Part shown: piece by piece, positions 1 to 8,544 of the stretch | Layout of the letters: every line of letters begins with the position of its first letter | Numbering within the stretch: position 1 is the stretch's first letter | DNA from: a virus | Reading direction: 5' to 3' (one strand) | Virus record (IMG/VR): IMGVR_UViG_3300030098_005123 | Span: 1 to 43,023 of that record | DNA length: 43,023 bases | Notes under the pieces: generated by a model | What the model was told of the DNA's origin: nothing | What the model saw: the letters and a program-made list of their open reading frames with translations, nothing else | Database searches by the model: none | Position numbers and translations under genes: made by a program

Positions 1-752
1 GGAGTTGCTGTTGTTGTTTCGGTAGTGGTAAACAAATGTACCATACCATTATCAAGGTTGATTGTCTGATTATCGCTTAACTTACCTGCAGTTACGTTAC
101 AATTCTCTATTAATTCACCATTATTGAAATTAACACTACCTGATGATGTAATGCGAAGTTTTGTAGAGTAACTACTACCAGGAGTCTGGAATAATAAATC
201 ACCACCATCACTTCCAATATATCCTACACCTACACCAGCATCTACATCCGTTAATCCAATAAAACAACTACCACCAGTTCCTTTAAAGTTTGCAACGGTT
301 CCAGAACCAAGAACCTCAAACTCTGTTCCTGGTATATCACTTCCTATACCAACATTACCTGCTGATGTGATGCGAAGTCTTTCACTACCACCAGTTTCTG
401 CTGTAATTGTATCAGCAGAAGGGAATCTTATCGCAGTATTTGTATCTCCAGTATGAATTATCTTATCTGCTATTGAGAAATCACCACCAACTGTAGTAAT
501 ACCTGCAAATACGGCATTACCATTAGAATGAATAGTAGCACCAATACCTGTAGCAGGAGGCCCTACATTTAATCCAGCACGAGCAGTAATAAAACCAACA
601 CTATCAACGTTAGTAGTGTCTTCAGAAATAATTGTCCCACCCACAGTTACGTTGCCCGTAACAGTCAAGGCAACACCAGTAATTCCGTCTGGAAAATCAA
701 CTGGCCCAGTCGCTACCTTATTGGTTATTTCGTTTACCTTGACTCTTGACAT
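1..752 (-). CDS. tail-fibre-like repeat protein, 3' end cut by window edge
   Basis: Open from an ATG at 752 to the left edge (about 250 residues, no stop), so the C-terminus is missing. After a short N-terminus (MSRVKVNEITNK) the protein is Gly/Ser/Thr/Val-rich with repeated short beta-type motifs (ITTVGGDFSIADK, RLRITSAGNVGIGSD, LRITSSGSVNF). These are the VGIGTTxP-type repeats of marine phage fibres. It was read directly from the sequence. It lies at the downstream end of the fibre cassette, 28 nt after the 863-aa adhesin-like gene, with its own late-type octamer in the gap. A virion fibre or fibre-associated role is inferred from repeat type and context; no receptor-binding domain is visible in the part present. 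Confidence 0.75.
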   Translation of the reverse strand, partial: MSRVKVNEITNKVATGPVDFPDGITGVALTVTGNVTVGGTIISEDTTNVDSVGFITARAGLNVGPPATGIGATIHSNGNAVFAGITTVGGDFSIADKIIHTGDTNTAIRFPSADTITAETGGSERLRITSAGNVGIGSDIPGTEFEVLGSGTVANFKGTGGSCFIGLTDVDAGVGVGYIGSDGGDLLFQTPGSSYSTKLRITSSGSVNFNNGELIENCNVTAGKLSDNQTINLDNGMVHLFTTTETTTAT

Positions 753-769
753 GGTATGACTTTTTTAGT

Positions 770-777
770 TATTTATG
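770..777 (-). promoter_or_regulatory. late-promoter-like octamer CATAAATA
   Basis: Minus-strand CATAAATA, one base from the T4 late consensus TATAAATA, lies in the 28-nt gap between two fibre genes and ends 17 nt before the start at 752. The role is inferred from consensus and position. Confidence 0.45.
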
Positions 778-780
778 GGG

Positions 781-3372
781 TTATGCATGAGCATAATATA
801 TGTAGTTAATTCCATTATTATTACCAACACCATCAGTAATTATATTAAATCCTGTAGAGTTAGGTGTAGCAAATCCTCCAATATTTGCAGAGGCATTTGT
901 AGCGTTTAGAAGCATTATCCAATCACTACTACCATTCCAACCTCTCGTAGTGTCAAACACATTCCAATTACCATTTTGACTTGCATCCTTAACAATTAAA
1001 AATCTGGGCTGGAATCCAAGAGTAATCTGATGACCTGAAGTTGAACCATTTCCTGTATAATAGCCACACTTACTAATACCCTCAATGCTGGCGAAGAGCG
1101 TAGCCATATATGAATAATTAGCATAGTTAACTTCAGCATCTCCACTACCTAGAGTGAAATGAGTAGAAGTAGGTGCGGTGTTATTCCAAGTGTTTGCACT
1201 AGTACCCTCTGAATTAGTGTTATTCAAATTTAAGTAATAATTTTGTGGCGTTGTACCTCCATTTAAGCCTTCGTGGTACACTTTCCATGCTTGAAGATGT
1301 GCAGCAGTTCCCGTACGAGCCTTGACCCATATCATTTCTGGAGTTTTTGCAAGGTTGTGCGGTACTCTTAAAACGTCTGATTGGCCATCGTAATACACCA
1401 CATCACAACCAGCGTTGCGTTTCCACATCCATGATTGCGAACCACTACCATCGGCATCTTCAGAATATCCTACATTACTGTCAAATTTACCAGCAGCAGC
1501 ATAAGTACTTTCAGCAGTGGTATCGTTTGTTCTAAGTTGTTTAGACTCAGTTAACCTTGTCATCAATCTCCAATTGTTTCCAGCTGCAGGTGAATTTTGT
1601 AATGTAAAGTCAACAGGAAATCCACTATCATAATTAGGAATAGTAGAACTACTACTACCCACATCCATAGCGAATGCCTCCGTACCAAGTTCGGGAGGCT
1701 TACCAACGTATCCATCGCTGCGTCTCAGAGCTATATAGAGATAAGTATTTCCATTACCGTTATAGTCACTTCCATCACCTGTTAAATTAAACCCTTTTGA
1801 GGAGAATTCAAGTCTATCAATAGATGAACTTTCTCCATTGGTTAAATTTGCCCAAAGCCTAGCGTCATTTCCATCAGTAACAACACCTCTCATACTATCG
1901 TTTAGTTGCCAGTCACCACCACCATTACCCTTTACCAAGACCCACTGCGGCTCCCAACCTATATTAATCTCTGGTCCGTCAGTCGATCCATTTCCAATAT
2001 AGCTACCGCACTTGATTATGCCTTCTGAACCACTGTCTCCATACGTAAAAGCAGAAGGGTCATCGAAAGGGCTTAGTTGACTTGCTGCTGGATCACCATT
2101 AGCGGTAATCGTTCCAGGGGTTACAGTTGAACCTGTAACTGAAGCATTATTGCAACATAAAAGTTTTGTGTTAGTTATGTTTGTTAATGGTTCAGTTGGT
2201 GGTCTAAATGATGATGTATAAACTGCTGTTCCGTTAACTATCCTTGCATTAGATAATTTGCCAACAAATGTTGCCCCTTGATAAGCATGCCAAGCATAGG
2301 CAGCACTAGCCTGCACATAATTATTATTATCTGTAACCGATGCGACTTCTATTCCGTTTAAATAAATTTTTCCAGTGCTACCACTTCTGCAATATGCAAC
2401 ATGCTGCCATTGATATGCCGTCATAGCAGTACTACTAGAAGGTGAAATTAAAAAACCACCATTGACATAAACGAATAGCTGCAATGAACTATTAAAACCA
2501 AACATACATTGAACTGCATTTGTATTAGCAGATCTAGGGTCTGGGATACCGACATCTTGAGTACAACTTTCAGGATATATCCACGTTTCTAAAGTAAAAT
2601 TATTAGTTCCTAAAGTAAAATCACTACTTGATCCAACACTTAAATAATCATTACCATCAAAATCAACAGACCTTGCAGTAGCGGCTGTGGACTCTCCTCC
2701 TGCAAAAACATAAGCTACATAAGATGCTCCATTTTGATTAACACGGTTTGAAGTATGAACAGTGAAATCGGTACTGGTTGGAGGAGTAGAACCACTATCA
2801 AAATAAGTATTATTAGTTGATGCACTGCTACTAAGGTTCAAATTCAGTGTATTAGTTGCATCAATTTCTGCAGATCCTCTATGCCACACTGCCCAAGGAG
2901 CAGGATCATCTAGTCGTTTGACCATTATACATCCAGGAGCACAACCTAAATTATGAGATACGGTTGTTTGAGTACCCGTCCCTGCGTAGGTAACAATATC
3001 AAAAAATCCCTTTGCCTCTCGGAAATTCCATCCAAGATATTCGTAAGAACTTGTTCCATTAACTTGTCCCGCACTACCTATGGTAAAACCATTATTAGTA
3101 AATCCAGTAATACGATTAGATACTGATGCTTGATCACTATCAGAATCTGATGAAATCATCAAATTAGCACCTCTAGCAGTATCTACAAGATGATGCTGAT
3201 GGGTATCATTTCTAGATTTCACCCAAGCTAATGCACCCTTAGTGTTATCAACTCCAGTTGGAATAGTTCTAGCAGTTTCATTACCAAACCAAAGATACGT
3301 TGAAAATACTTCATCAACATATTTTTTACTGCTTCCTCCTCCACCAAGGAGAATCTGCTGAATAGGTGTCAT
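781..3372 (-). CDS. large adhesin/fibre protein with LamG-like domain
   Basis: 863 residues. A LamG/concanavalin-like segment at about 234-395 begins RSVDFDGNDYLSV, continues NNFTLETWIYP, and has WQHVAYCRSGSTGKIYLNG. It is flanked by repeated units with a phage-specific pattern: a His-Asn-Leu or Ile-Gly-Trp/Phe lead, a Pro, then an aliphatic-Val-Lys stretch and Trp-x-Val-x-His (HNLGCAPGCIMVKR near 140, IGWEPQWVLVK near 471, HNLAKTPEMIWVKA and LGFQPRFLIVKD further on). Such units resemble the DUF7483 type of phage virion protein. The start has a good ribosome site (AAGGAG 9 nt upstream). LamG folds often bind glycans, so binding to a cell-surface polysaccharide is a reasonable inference but is not shown. 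Confidence 0.8.
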   Translation of the reverse strand: MTPIQQILLGGGGSSKKYVDEVFSTYLWFGNETARTIPTGVDNTKGALAWVKSRNDTHQHHLVDTARGANLMISSDSDSDQASVSNRITGFTNNGFTIGSAGQVNGTSSYEYLGWNFREAKGFFDIVTYAGTGTQTTVSHNLGCAPGCIMVKRLDDPAPWAVWHRGSAEIDATNTLNLNLSSSASTNNTYFDSGSTPPTSTDFTVHTSNRVNQNGASYVAYVFAGGESTAATARSVDFDGNDYLSVGSSSDFTLGTNNFTLETWIYPESCTQDVGIPDPRSANTNAVQCMFGFNSSLQLFVYVNGGFLISPSSSTAMTAYQWQHVAYCRSGSTGKIYLNGIEVASVTDNNNYVQASAAYAWHAYQGATFVGKLSNARIVNGTAVYTSSFRPPTEPLTNITNTKLLCCNNASVTGSTVTPGTITANGDPAASQLSPFDDPSAFTYGDSGSEGIIKCGSYIGNGSTDGPEINIGWEPQWVLVKGNGGGDWQLNDSMRGVVTDGNDARLWANLTNGESSSIDRLEFSSKGFNLTGDGSDYNGNGNTYLYIALRRSDGYVGKPPELGTEAFAMDVGSSSSTIPNYDSGFPVDFTLQNSPAAGNNWRLMTRLTESKQLRTNDTTAESTYAAAGKFDSNVGYSEDADGSGSQSWMWKRNAGCDVVYYDGQSDVLRVPHNLAKTPEMIWVKARTGTAAHLQAWKVYHEGLNGGTTPQNYYLNLNNTNSEGTSANTWNNTAPTSTHFTLGSGDAEVNYANYSYMATLFASIEGISKCGYYTGNGSTSGHQITLGFQPRFLIVKDASQNGNWNVFDTTRGWNGSSDWIMLLNATNASANIGGFATPNSTGFNIITDGVGNNNGINYIYYAHA

Positions 3373-3384
3373 AATTTAATCTCC

Positions 3385-5064
3385 TTAACTTAATCCTGCA
3401 CCTGACGCAAAATATTGACTACTACCAACATAAAGAATCGTACACATACCAGTAGCTACTAAAGTTCTATCACCTTGATTACCTGTACCATTTCCTGCTA
3501 AATGCAATGAAACTCCTGAGCCTTGCGTAATTGTTATATCAGAAGAACCATAGTTCACGATTGTAACAGCATCACCTACACCAAGAGTACTGTTATTTAG
3601 AGTGACATTTGAATCTGTTCTTATATGTTTTCCTGCATCACTAGCTGTAATAACATAAGCACTTGTTTGAACATTTTGAGGTATAGAACGTAGATCACCT
3701 TTATCATCATGAGGAGTATCAGAGAATGTAGTTATACCTGATGCTCCTATGATAATAGCATTTGTGTCAAGAGCAGAACTATTACTCATCCTAAATGTTA
3801 TATCCTTTCCAGTTGTTCTGTGATCAATATATGCTATTCCAGAACATGCAAAATTAAGATTATTCTCAGCAATAGATGAACCGTTAGTGTTTATATTAAT
3901 TTGTGTACTAAAACTACCAATACCAGTTGTTAGCGTTCCACCGTCAAAAGTCTCAAATTTTTTGGATCCACCATTATATAACTCTACTGATTGATCGTCT
4001 GCCTCAAATTTAAGGCACATTTTATTAGTGCTGCCATTATGCAATGAAAAATGATAATCTTGATAAGATGCATTACCTACATGACGGAAATAACCTTCAC
4101 CAGAGTTATTGTTGTACCAGTTTTGACCGATAGCAGAAGTAGTGTTACTAGCATCACCAGTCACAGTTGAACTACTTGCAGTAGCAATACCAGTCGTTAC
4201 CGTTCCATCGTTACTCGTCTCAAATTTTTTGGAATTATCATAGTAGAGAGATACAGCTCCATTCTCAGCAAATGTTGCAATAGTCTCACTACTTGCTGGA
4301 TTAAGAATATCAACTTGTGAACTAAGTATCTTTAAGTTACCTGTTCCTGAATCATTAATAAAACTATGTGAACCACTGTGATATATGCTTAAGTCATTTC
4401 CTGTCCCAAAACGGGCTTTGGCATCATCGTTAAAATCAACATTTCCACTATCACCAATAGTAGTAGTAACAGTAGGATTAATATTAATAGCAGTAGCAGT
4501 TACAGTAACAGCACTACCAACAACAATAGAAGTTGATATTGTTGCTACTCCAACTGTGGCAATACCACTAACATTAATCTGCTGAAATTCAGCAGGAGTT
4601 GATGTAGTAATATTATCAGTAGATGCAACACCTGTCAATCCTGAACCATCACCACTAAAACTAGTAGCAGTGACAACACCTGTTACGTTAATACCAGAAA
4701 GATTAGATGTTACAGCAGAACCTACAACTGTACTACCAGCATTAAGAGCACCACTGATGGTTAAGTCATCAACGTCTGTTACTTCACCAAGAGTAACAGT
4801 CGCAACGTTAAAAGATTTATAAGCAGCTGCCTCTACAGTAGATCCAGTAGATACTCCCCCATTTAAAATAGTAAATGTAGATCCATCACTAGCAGTAAAA
4901 TTAGTACCCTCAGTTTGTCTTTCACCGTTTACATATATGTCAATGTATCCTGCATCATAACCAGACGTAAACGTGAAATCACTAGTAATTCCACTTGTAG
5001 TATAAATTTGTCTAGCAATCCGAACAGAACTTTCTGAGGGATTGTTACCAATATATCCAGCCAT
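3385..5064 (-). CDS. tail-fibre-like structural protein
   Basis: 559 residues. The N-terminus (MAGYIGNNPSESS, then TSGITSDFTFTSGYDAGYIDIYVNGERQ) is the type that begins many cyanophage and marine-phage fibre proteins. The remainder is beta-rich, with ISGAL, GVVTATSFSGDGSGLTGV and similar repeats. A longer unit ending KKFET-x-DGT-x-TTGI occurs twice (coding positions near 4220-4160 and 3970-3910). It is translationally coupled to the upstream 179-aa gene: its ATG overlaps that gene's TAA by one base (TAATG). A virion role is inferred from repeats and context; the exact fibre is unknown. Confidence 0.75.
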   Translation of the reverse strand: MAGYIGNNPSESSVRIARQIYTTSGITSDFTFTSGYDAGYIDIYVNGERQTEGTNFTASDGSTFTILNGGVSTGSTVEAAAYKSFNVATVTLGEVTDVDDLTISGALNAGSTVVGSAVTSNLSGINVTGVVTATSFSGDGSGLTGVASTDNITTSTPAEFQQINVSGIATVGVATISTSIVVGSAVTVTATAININPTVTTTIGDSGNVDFNDDAKARFGTGNDLSIYHSGSHSFINDSGTGNLKILSSQVDILNPASSETIATFAENGAVSLYYDNSKKFETSNDGTVTTGIATASSSTVTGDASNTTSAIGQNWYNNNSGEGYFRHVGNASYQDYHFSLHNGSTNKMCLKFEADDQSVELYNGGSKKFETFDGGTLTTGIGSFSTQININTNGSSIAENNLNFACSGIAYIDHRTTGKDITFRMSNSSALDTNAIIIGASGITTFSDTPHDDKGDLRSIPQNVQTSAYVITASDAGKHIRTDSNVTLNNSTLGVGDAVTIVNYGSSDITITQGSGVSLHLAGNGTGNQGDRTLVATGMCTILYVGSSQYFASGAGLS

Positions 5065-5603
5065 TAGCTAACACCTGATAGGATACTAAAGTTAACATCT
5101 ACACCATTTTTGGTGTCACAATAAACTCTAAGCTCATCTGCTGCTTCGAGTACAGTTTTACCAGCATCACTGATGATCATTGATGAACCCTCTGGTATAG
5201 GGGCATTATATACAAGATTAGCATCTACACCAGCAGATGTATCTCTTGTTTCCACAAAGACTTTAATAGCACCATTTTCATTATTGGTAAGTGTACCACC
5301 AATAACAATACTCTTCGTTGATGCAGCCGAAGTGTATACAGTGGTAACACCAAGAAACTTAACAACCTGACTTGATGCTGACGACTCGTTCGTTGAAGCA
5401 ATGTCAGTATAAATTATTGTTCCTTCTATCTGTGCAACTTTAGTACCACCAGTAAAATTCTGATTAATCACTAAGTCAGAAACTCCAATACCTGTATTTG
5501 CCGTTACTGTTATCACAGTTGCCGCAGCACCTATTGTACTACCAGAATAGGAAGTAACAACTCCGACCGTTTTTGTAATTGAATTTGAGAATGACTCAGC
5601 CAT
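5064..5603 (-). CDS. small structural protein of the fibre cassette
   Basis: 179 residues, Thr/Val/Ser-rich and without a signal peptide. It begins MAESFSNSITKTVGVVTSYSG; the C-terminal half reads like a beta-sandwich (IKVFVETRDTSAGVD, then DELRVYCDTKNGVDVNFSIL). No catalytic motif is visible. It lies between two repeat-rich fibre genes, overlaps the next by one base and has a late-type octamer about 20 nt upstream. I recognise it only as a conserved-looking cyanophage virion-type protein; a fibre connector or decoration protein would fit, but no specific role can be assigned. Confidence 0.7.
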   Translation of the reverse strand: MAESFSNSITKTVGVVTSYSGSTIGAAATVITVTANTGIGVSDLVINQNFTGGTKVAQIEGTIIYTDIASTNESSASSQVVKFLGVTTVYTSAASTKSIVIGGTLTNNENGAIKVFVETRDTSAGVDANLVYNAPIPEGSSMIISDAGKTVLEAADELRVYCDTKNGVDVNFSILSGVS

Positions 5604-5623
5604 TGTTTTTTACGTGTTGAGAT

Positions 5624-5631
5624 TATTTATT
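5624..5631 (-). promoter_or_regulatory. late-promoter-like octamer AATAAATA
   Basis: Minus-strand AATAAATA, one mismatch from TATAAATA, overlaps the stop codon of the upstream gene (TAA at 5630-5632) and lies 20 nt before the start at 5603. Inferred late promoter. Confidence 0.45.
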
Positions 5632-6247
5632 AACCGCCTAGAGCGATTACGAGTCCAACTGAAGGAATAGATCCTCCATTTAATGTCACTGTGGCGGATG
5701 TGGTTGCAGAACCTAAACGAATTGTACCTTCTTGATCAGCATAAAGAACTGTTCCACCAGTACCAACGTTAAATTCCTGAATTGTACCAATTCCAGTAAT
5801 TATAGCAGATGAAAGTGTTGTAAGACCACTTACGGTAGCGGTTGTTGCTTGAAACTCAGCAATGGTTCCAAGTCCAGAGACATTAAGTTCTCTACCTGAT
5901 ATTGAATCAAATTCAACATCGTCGCCAACGTATAAATCACCACCAACATAAAAATCGCCACCAGTGGTAGTAATTCCACCACTGCCAGCGAGAGTTGTAA
6001 TTCCTGCAATTGATATACCAGATCCAATTTGAACGGCAGCAACGCCACCATCACCAAAGATAGCACCTGATATTGTACTAACACCTGTTAATATTAAATC
6101 AGTAGCAGCAATGCCACCAATAACATCTAAAACAGTAGATGGTACGGTAGAACCGATACCTATCCGATTAGTCGCACTATCAACAAACAGGAGACTGGTA
6201 TTGACCGTAAGGCCATTTTTAACTACAAAATTCCTATTAACCGCCAT
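5630..6247 (-). CDS. short fibre-repeat protein
   Basis: 205 residues. After MAVNRNFVVKNGLTVNTSLLFVD comes a textbook fibre repeat (NRIGIGSTVPSTVLDVIGG), followed by beta-helical-looking blocks such as LTGVSTISGAIFGDGG, GGDFYVGGDLYVGDD and SGLTTLSSAIITGIGT. The same motif family occurs in the 1956-aa protein upstream, so the two probably share fold and function. A perfect TATAAATA octamer sits 31 nt upstream of the ATG. It is probably a short virion fibre or fibre-tip protein. An overlapping frame on the same strand (5830-6084) is a shadow of this repeat. Confidence 0.72.
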   Translation of the reverse strand: MAVNRNFVVKNGLTVNTSLLFVDSATNRIGIGSTVPSTVLDVIGGIAATDLILTGVSTISGAIFGDGGVAAVQIGSGISIAGITTLAGSGGITTTGGDFYVGGDLYVGDDVEFDSISGRELNVSGLGTIAEFQATTATVSGLTTLSSAIITGIGTIQEFNVGTGGTVLYADQEGTIRLGSATTSATVTLNGGSIPSVGLVIALGG

Positions 6248-6278
6248 TGGAGTTCACTATCCCCCCTGTTTGCACTAT

Positions 6279-6286
6279 TATTTATA
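6279..6286 (-). promoter_or_regulatory. T4-type late promoter TATAAATA
   Basis: Exact T4 late consensus on the minus strand, in the 44-nt gap between two fibre genes. Its end lies 31 nt before the start at 6247. Expected to be read by host RNA polymerase with the phage late sigma (gp55) and gp33. Confidence 0.65.
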
Positions 6287-6291
6287 GAAGT

Positions 6292-8544
6292 TTATCGTTC
6301 GCCTCTAATACTCCAAGTTACTCTTAAATCTGCATTAGCACCAGTATTATTAGGTCCACCACTTGAACCAGAATCATGAAGTGTAATATTAAATTCTCCA
6401 CCTGATGCTACACCTGCATTGCCTCCTTGATTTTCTCCACCTTGATAAATTCCAGAACCATTTTCTGGAGAAGTCTGATTCGTGGTACGGAATTGATAAA
6501 ATGCACCACCAGCTAACCATTGATCAACTGTTCCAGAATTTTTATTTATTGTCATGACAGTGGTTCCCATATCTGACAAGAACTCATCACTATTTCCTTG
6601 GAATGCATATGAAAATGTACCACCACTAGTTAAGTATTGAATCACCGAAGAGTTTGTACTGGTAACATCAACTGTTCCTCTTATTAATACCTCTTCAGTG
6701 CTAGCCCAAGATGTTAAATCAAGAAAGAGTCCACTTCTTGTCAATGAAGCAGGATTTCTTACAATACTTGCATTCTTACTTGTAACCAAAGGATTATTTC
6801 CAGCACTACCACGTCTACCAAAAATACGAATATATCCAGTACCATAATTATCTGTGAGTAATGGAGTTTGAGTTAGATTGGTTCCATAAGTCCAAGTCCT
6901 AAGAGTCTCACCATCATTACCACCTGTGACTGAAGCAAGTTTAGTCCAATTACCTCCATAATATCCTGATCCACCTCCTCCACCAGCCGATACATTTCTA
7001 CCACCACCTTCAGCACCTGCTCCACCAGTACCATTGGTGGTATCAAAAACATCATGAGCTCCATTATCAAGATATAAGTTTGTTACTTTAAATCCACGAG
7101 TAATCTCTGTATTATTACTATTAGTTGCAACAGGATACTCTACTCCATCAGGGTCTCTAAGTTTACTAGTAAATGTTTCACAAGCACCATAGCGATTCTG
7201 ATAAAAACTACTTCCTTTTGGACATCTAGATGCTGTTCCCCTTACTGTTGCTGTAGGAGCAGTTCCTTCTGTAGGTAAAGTGTTAGGAGAAAAATATGCT
7301 CCTCCATCAAGAGTACCAGCACTATCAGCACCACCATCTCCACCTTTTCCATTACTTCCTCCTCTACCACCATTCCCAACTATACCAATAACACTTCCAG
7401 TTTCATAAACCGCAGTGGCAGGTCTTTTAGTTTCCCTCAGACTTGTGGCCGCAATTCCAACATATTCTCTCTCCTTCTCCATAGTTCCCTGAATAACCAT
7501 CCATCCACCCTCTCCACCAAACTTTTCTACACCAGCTCCTGAGTCTGCACCTTTTGCACCACCAAGTTCTAAGTCAACAGTAATATCATCATCTATTGCA
7601 AACATACTGACATAATAATAATTCTCCCATGCATACACAGATGTATTACGAGAACCTGCATTATAAATTACATCTTGCACATGATTTAAGTCAATTTTAA
7701 ATCCATTAGCATAATCTTCAAGATCAACATCTTCAGAATAAATCTTATAGTCAGTGCTACTGGAGACTTTTTCTCCACCAGCTGGCATATATTCCAATCT
7801 AATTGTCTTTGTTAGTTCTGTAGAATTATCAGTTATACTGTCACTAGTTACAGAAGAAACCAATTCATCAGTAGGATATGAAACTAAACACGTATAAGTA
7901 TTCAATCCTACATGTCCTGGAGTAAATGTATAAGAACTAGAAGTTGCTCCAGACACATTAGTACCAGCATTCTTCCATTGGTAAGATAAATTACCATTAT
8001 CCCCATTAGATATAGTTGCACTCACACTAAGAGTTCTTGATAAACTGTAAGAGGAAGTATTAAATCCTAAAGGTTGTACCCCAACAGCAACAAGATTAAC
8101 GGTAATTGCTGGTGCTACACTAACCACACCAACATTAGAAAATGTTTCTCCTGAGGGAGAATTACCACTAATGGATTGTCCTAAACCTACACCAGTAGCA
8201 CCTACACCTGGTGTACCATGTGAAACAATTAAATCTGGATTCTCAGGAACCCATTCTGCACTAACCTTATAATTTACAACTCTCGAAAGATTATCACCAG
8301 CATAATCTAAGGTATAACTTCTTGTAGTGGTAACCCCAGACAATGCTGTTGATATACCACCATTTAAAATATCATCCTGATACCATCTATAATTAAAATA
8401 CCCAATACCTGTAGAAGCCGCAGCAACTGCAGTTAAAGTAGTGGTTCCTCCACCAACAATGCTACCACTTTGGGGATGAGTTGTGAATGAGATATAGGGA
8501 ACTAGATACTCATTCTCTAATCCCCTACTAAAGTTTTGACTCAT
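6292..8544 (-). CDS. virion protein with Ig-like domains and glycine-rich C-terminus
   Basis: 750 residues. Two Ig-like segments are visible at about 17-100 (FNYRWYQDD, YAGDNLSRVVNYKVSAEW) and 145-236 (LSYQWKNAGTNVSGATSSS, HVGLNTYTCLVSYP), each with the Trp and Tyr-x-Cys/Val pattern of the fold. The middle and C-terminus have Gly-rich stretches (GNGGRGGSNGKGGDGG, GGGGGSGYYGGNW) like those of phage adhesin tips. Its ATG overlaps the stop of the upstream 1956-aa gene (ATGA, 4 nt). Ig-like domains in tailed phages are usually exposed on the virion and thought to aid weak surface binding; that role is inferred here. Confidence 0.75.
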   Translation of the reverse strand: MSQNFSRGLENEYLVPYISFTTHPQSGSIVGGGTTTLTAVAAASTGIGYFNYRWYQDDILNGGISTALSGVTTTRSYTLDYAGDNLSRVVNYKVSAEWVPENPDLIVSHGTPGVGATGVGLGQSISGNSPSGETFSNVGVVSVAPAITVNLVAVGVQPLGFNTSSYSLSRTLSVSATISNGDNGNLSYQWKNAGTNVSGATSSSYTFTPGHVGLNTYTCLVSYPTDELVSSVTSDSITDNSTELTKTIRLEYMPAGGEKVSSSTDYKIYSEDVDLEDYANGFKIDLNHVQDVIYNAGSRNTSVYAWENYYYVSMFAIDDDITVDLELGGAKGADSGAGVEKFGGEGGWMVIQGTMEKEREYVGIAATSLRETKRPATAVYETGSVIGIVGNGGRGGSNGKGGDGGADSAGTLDGGAYFSPNTLPTEGTAPTATVRGTASRCPKGSSFYQNRYGACETFTSKLRDPDGVEYPVATNSNNTEITRGFKVTNLYLDNGAHDVFDTTNGTGGAGAEGGGRNVSAGGGGGSGYYGGNWTKLASVTGGNDGETLRTWTYGTNLTQTPLLTDNYGTGYIRIFGRRGSAGNNPLVTSKNASIVRNPASLTRSGLFLDLTSWASTEEVLIRGTVDVTSTNSSVIQYLTSGGTFSYAFQGNSDEFLSDMGTTVMTINKNSGTVDQWLAGGAFYQFRTTNQTSPENGSGIYQGGENQGGNAGVASGGEFNITLHDSGSSGGPNNTGANADLRVTWSIRGER

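Noticed and set aside
3900-4230. Tandem repeat that might be a recombination or CRISPR-like array
   Set aside because: The near-repeats correspond to the duplicated KKFET-DGT-TTGI protein motif in a fibre gene; spacing and copy number are wrong for an array.
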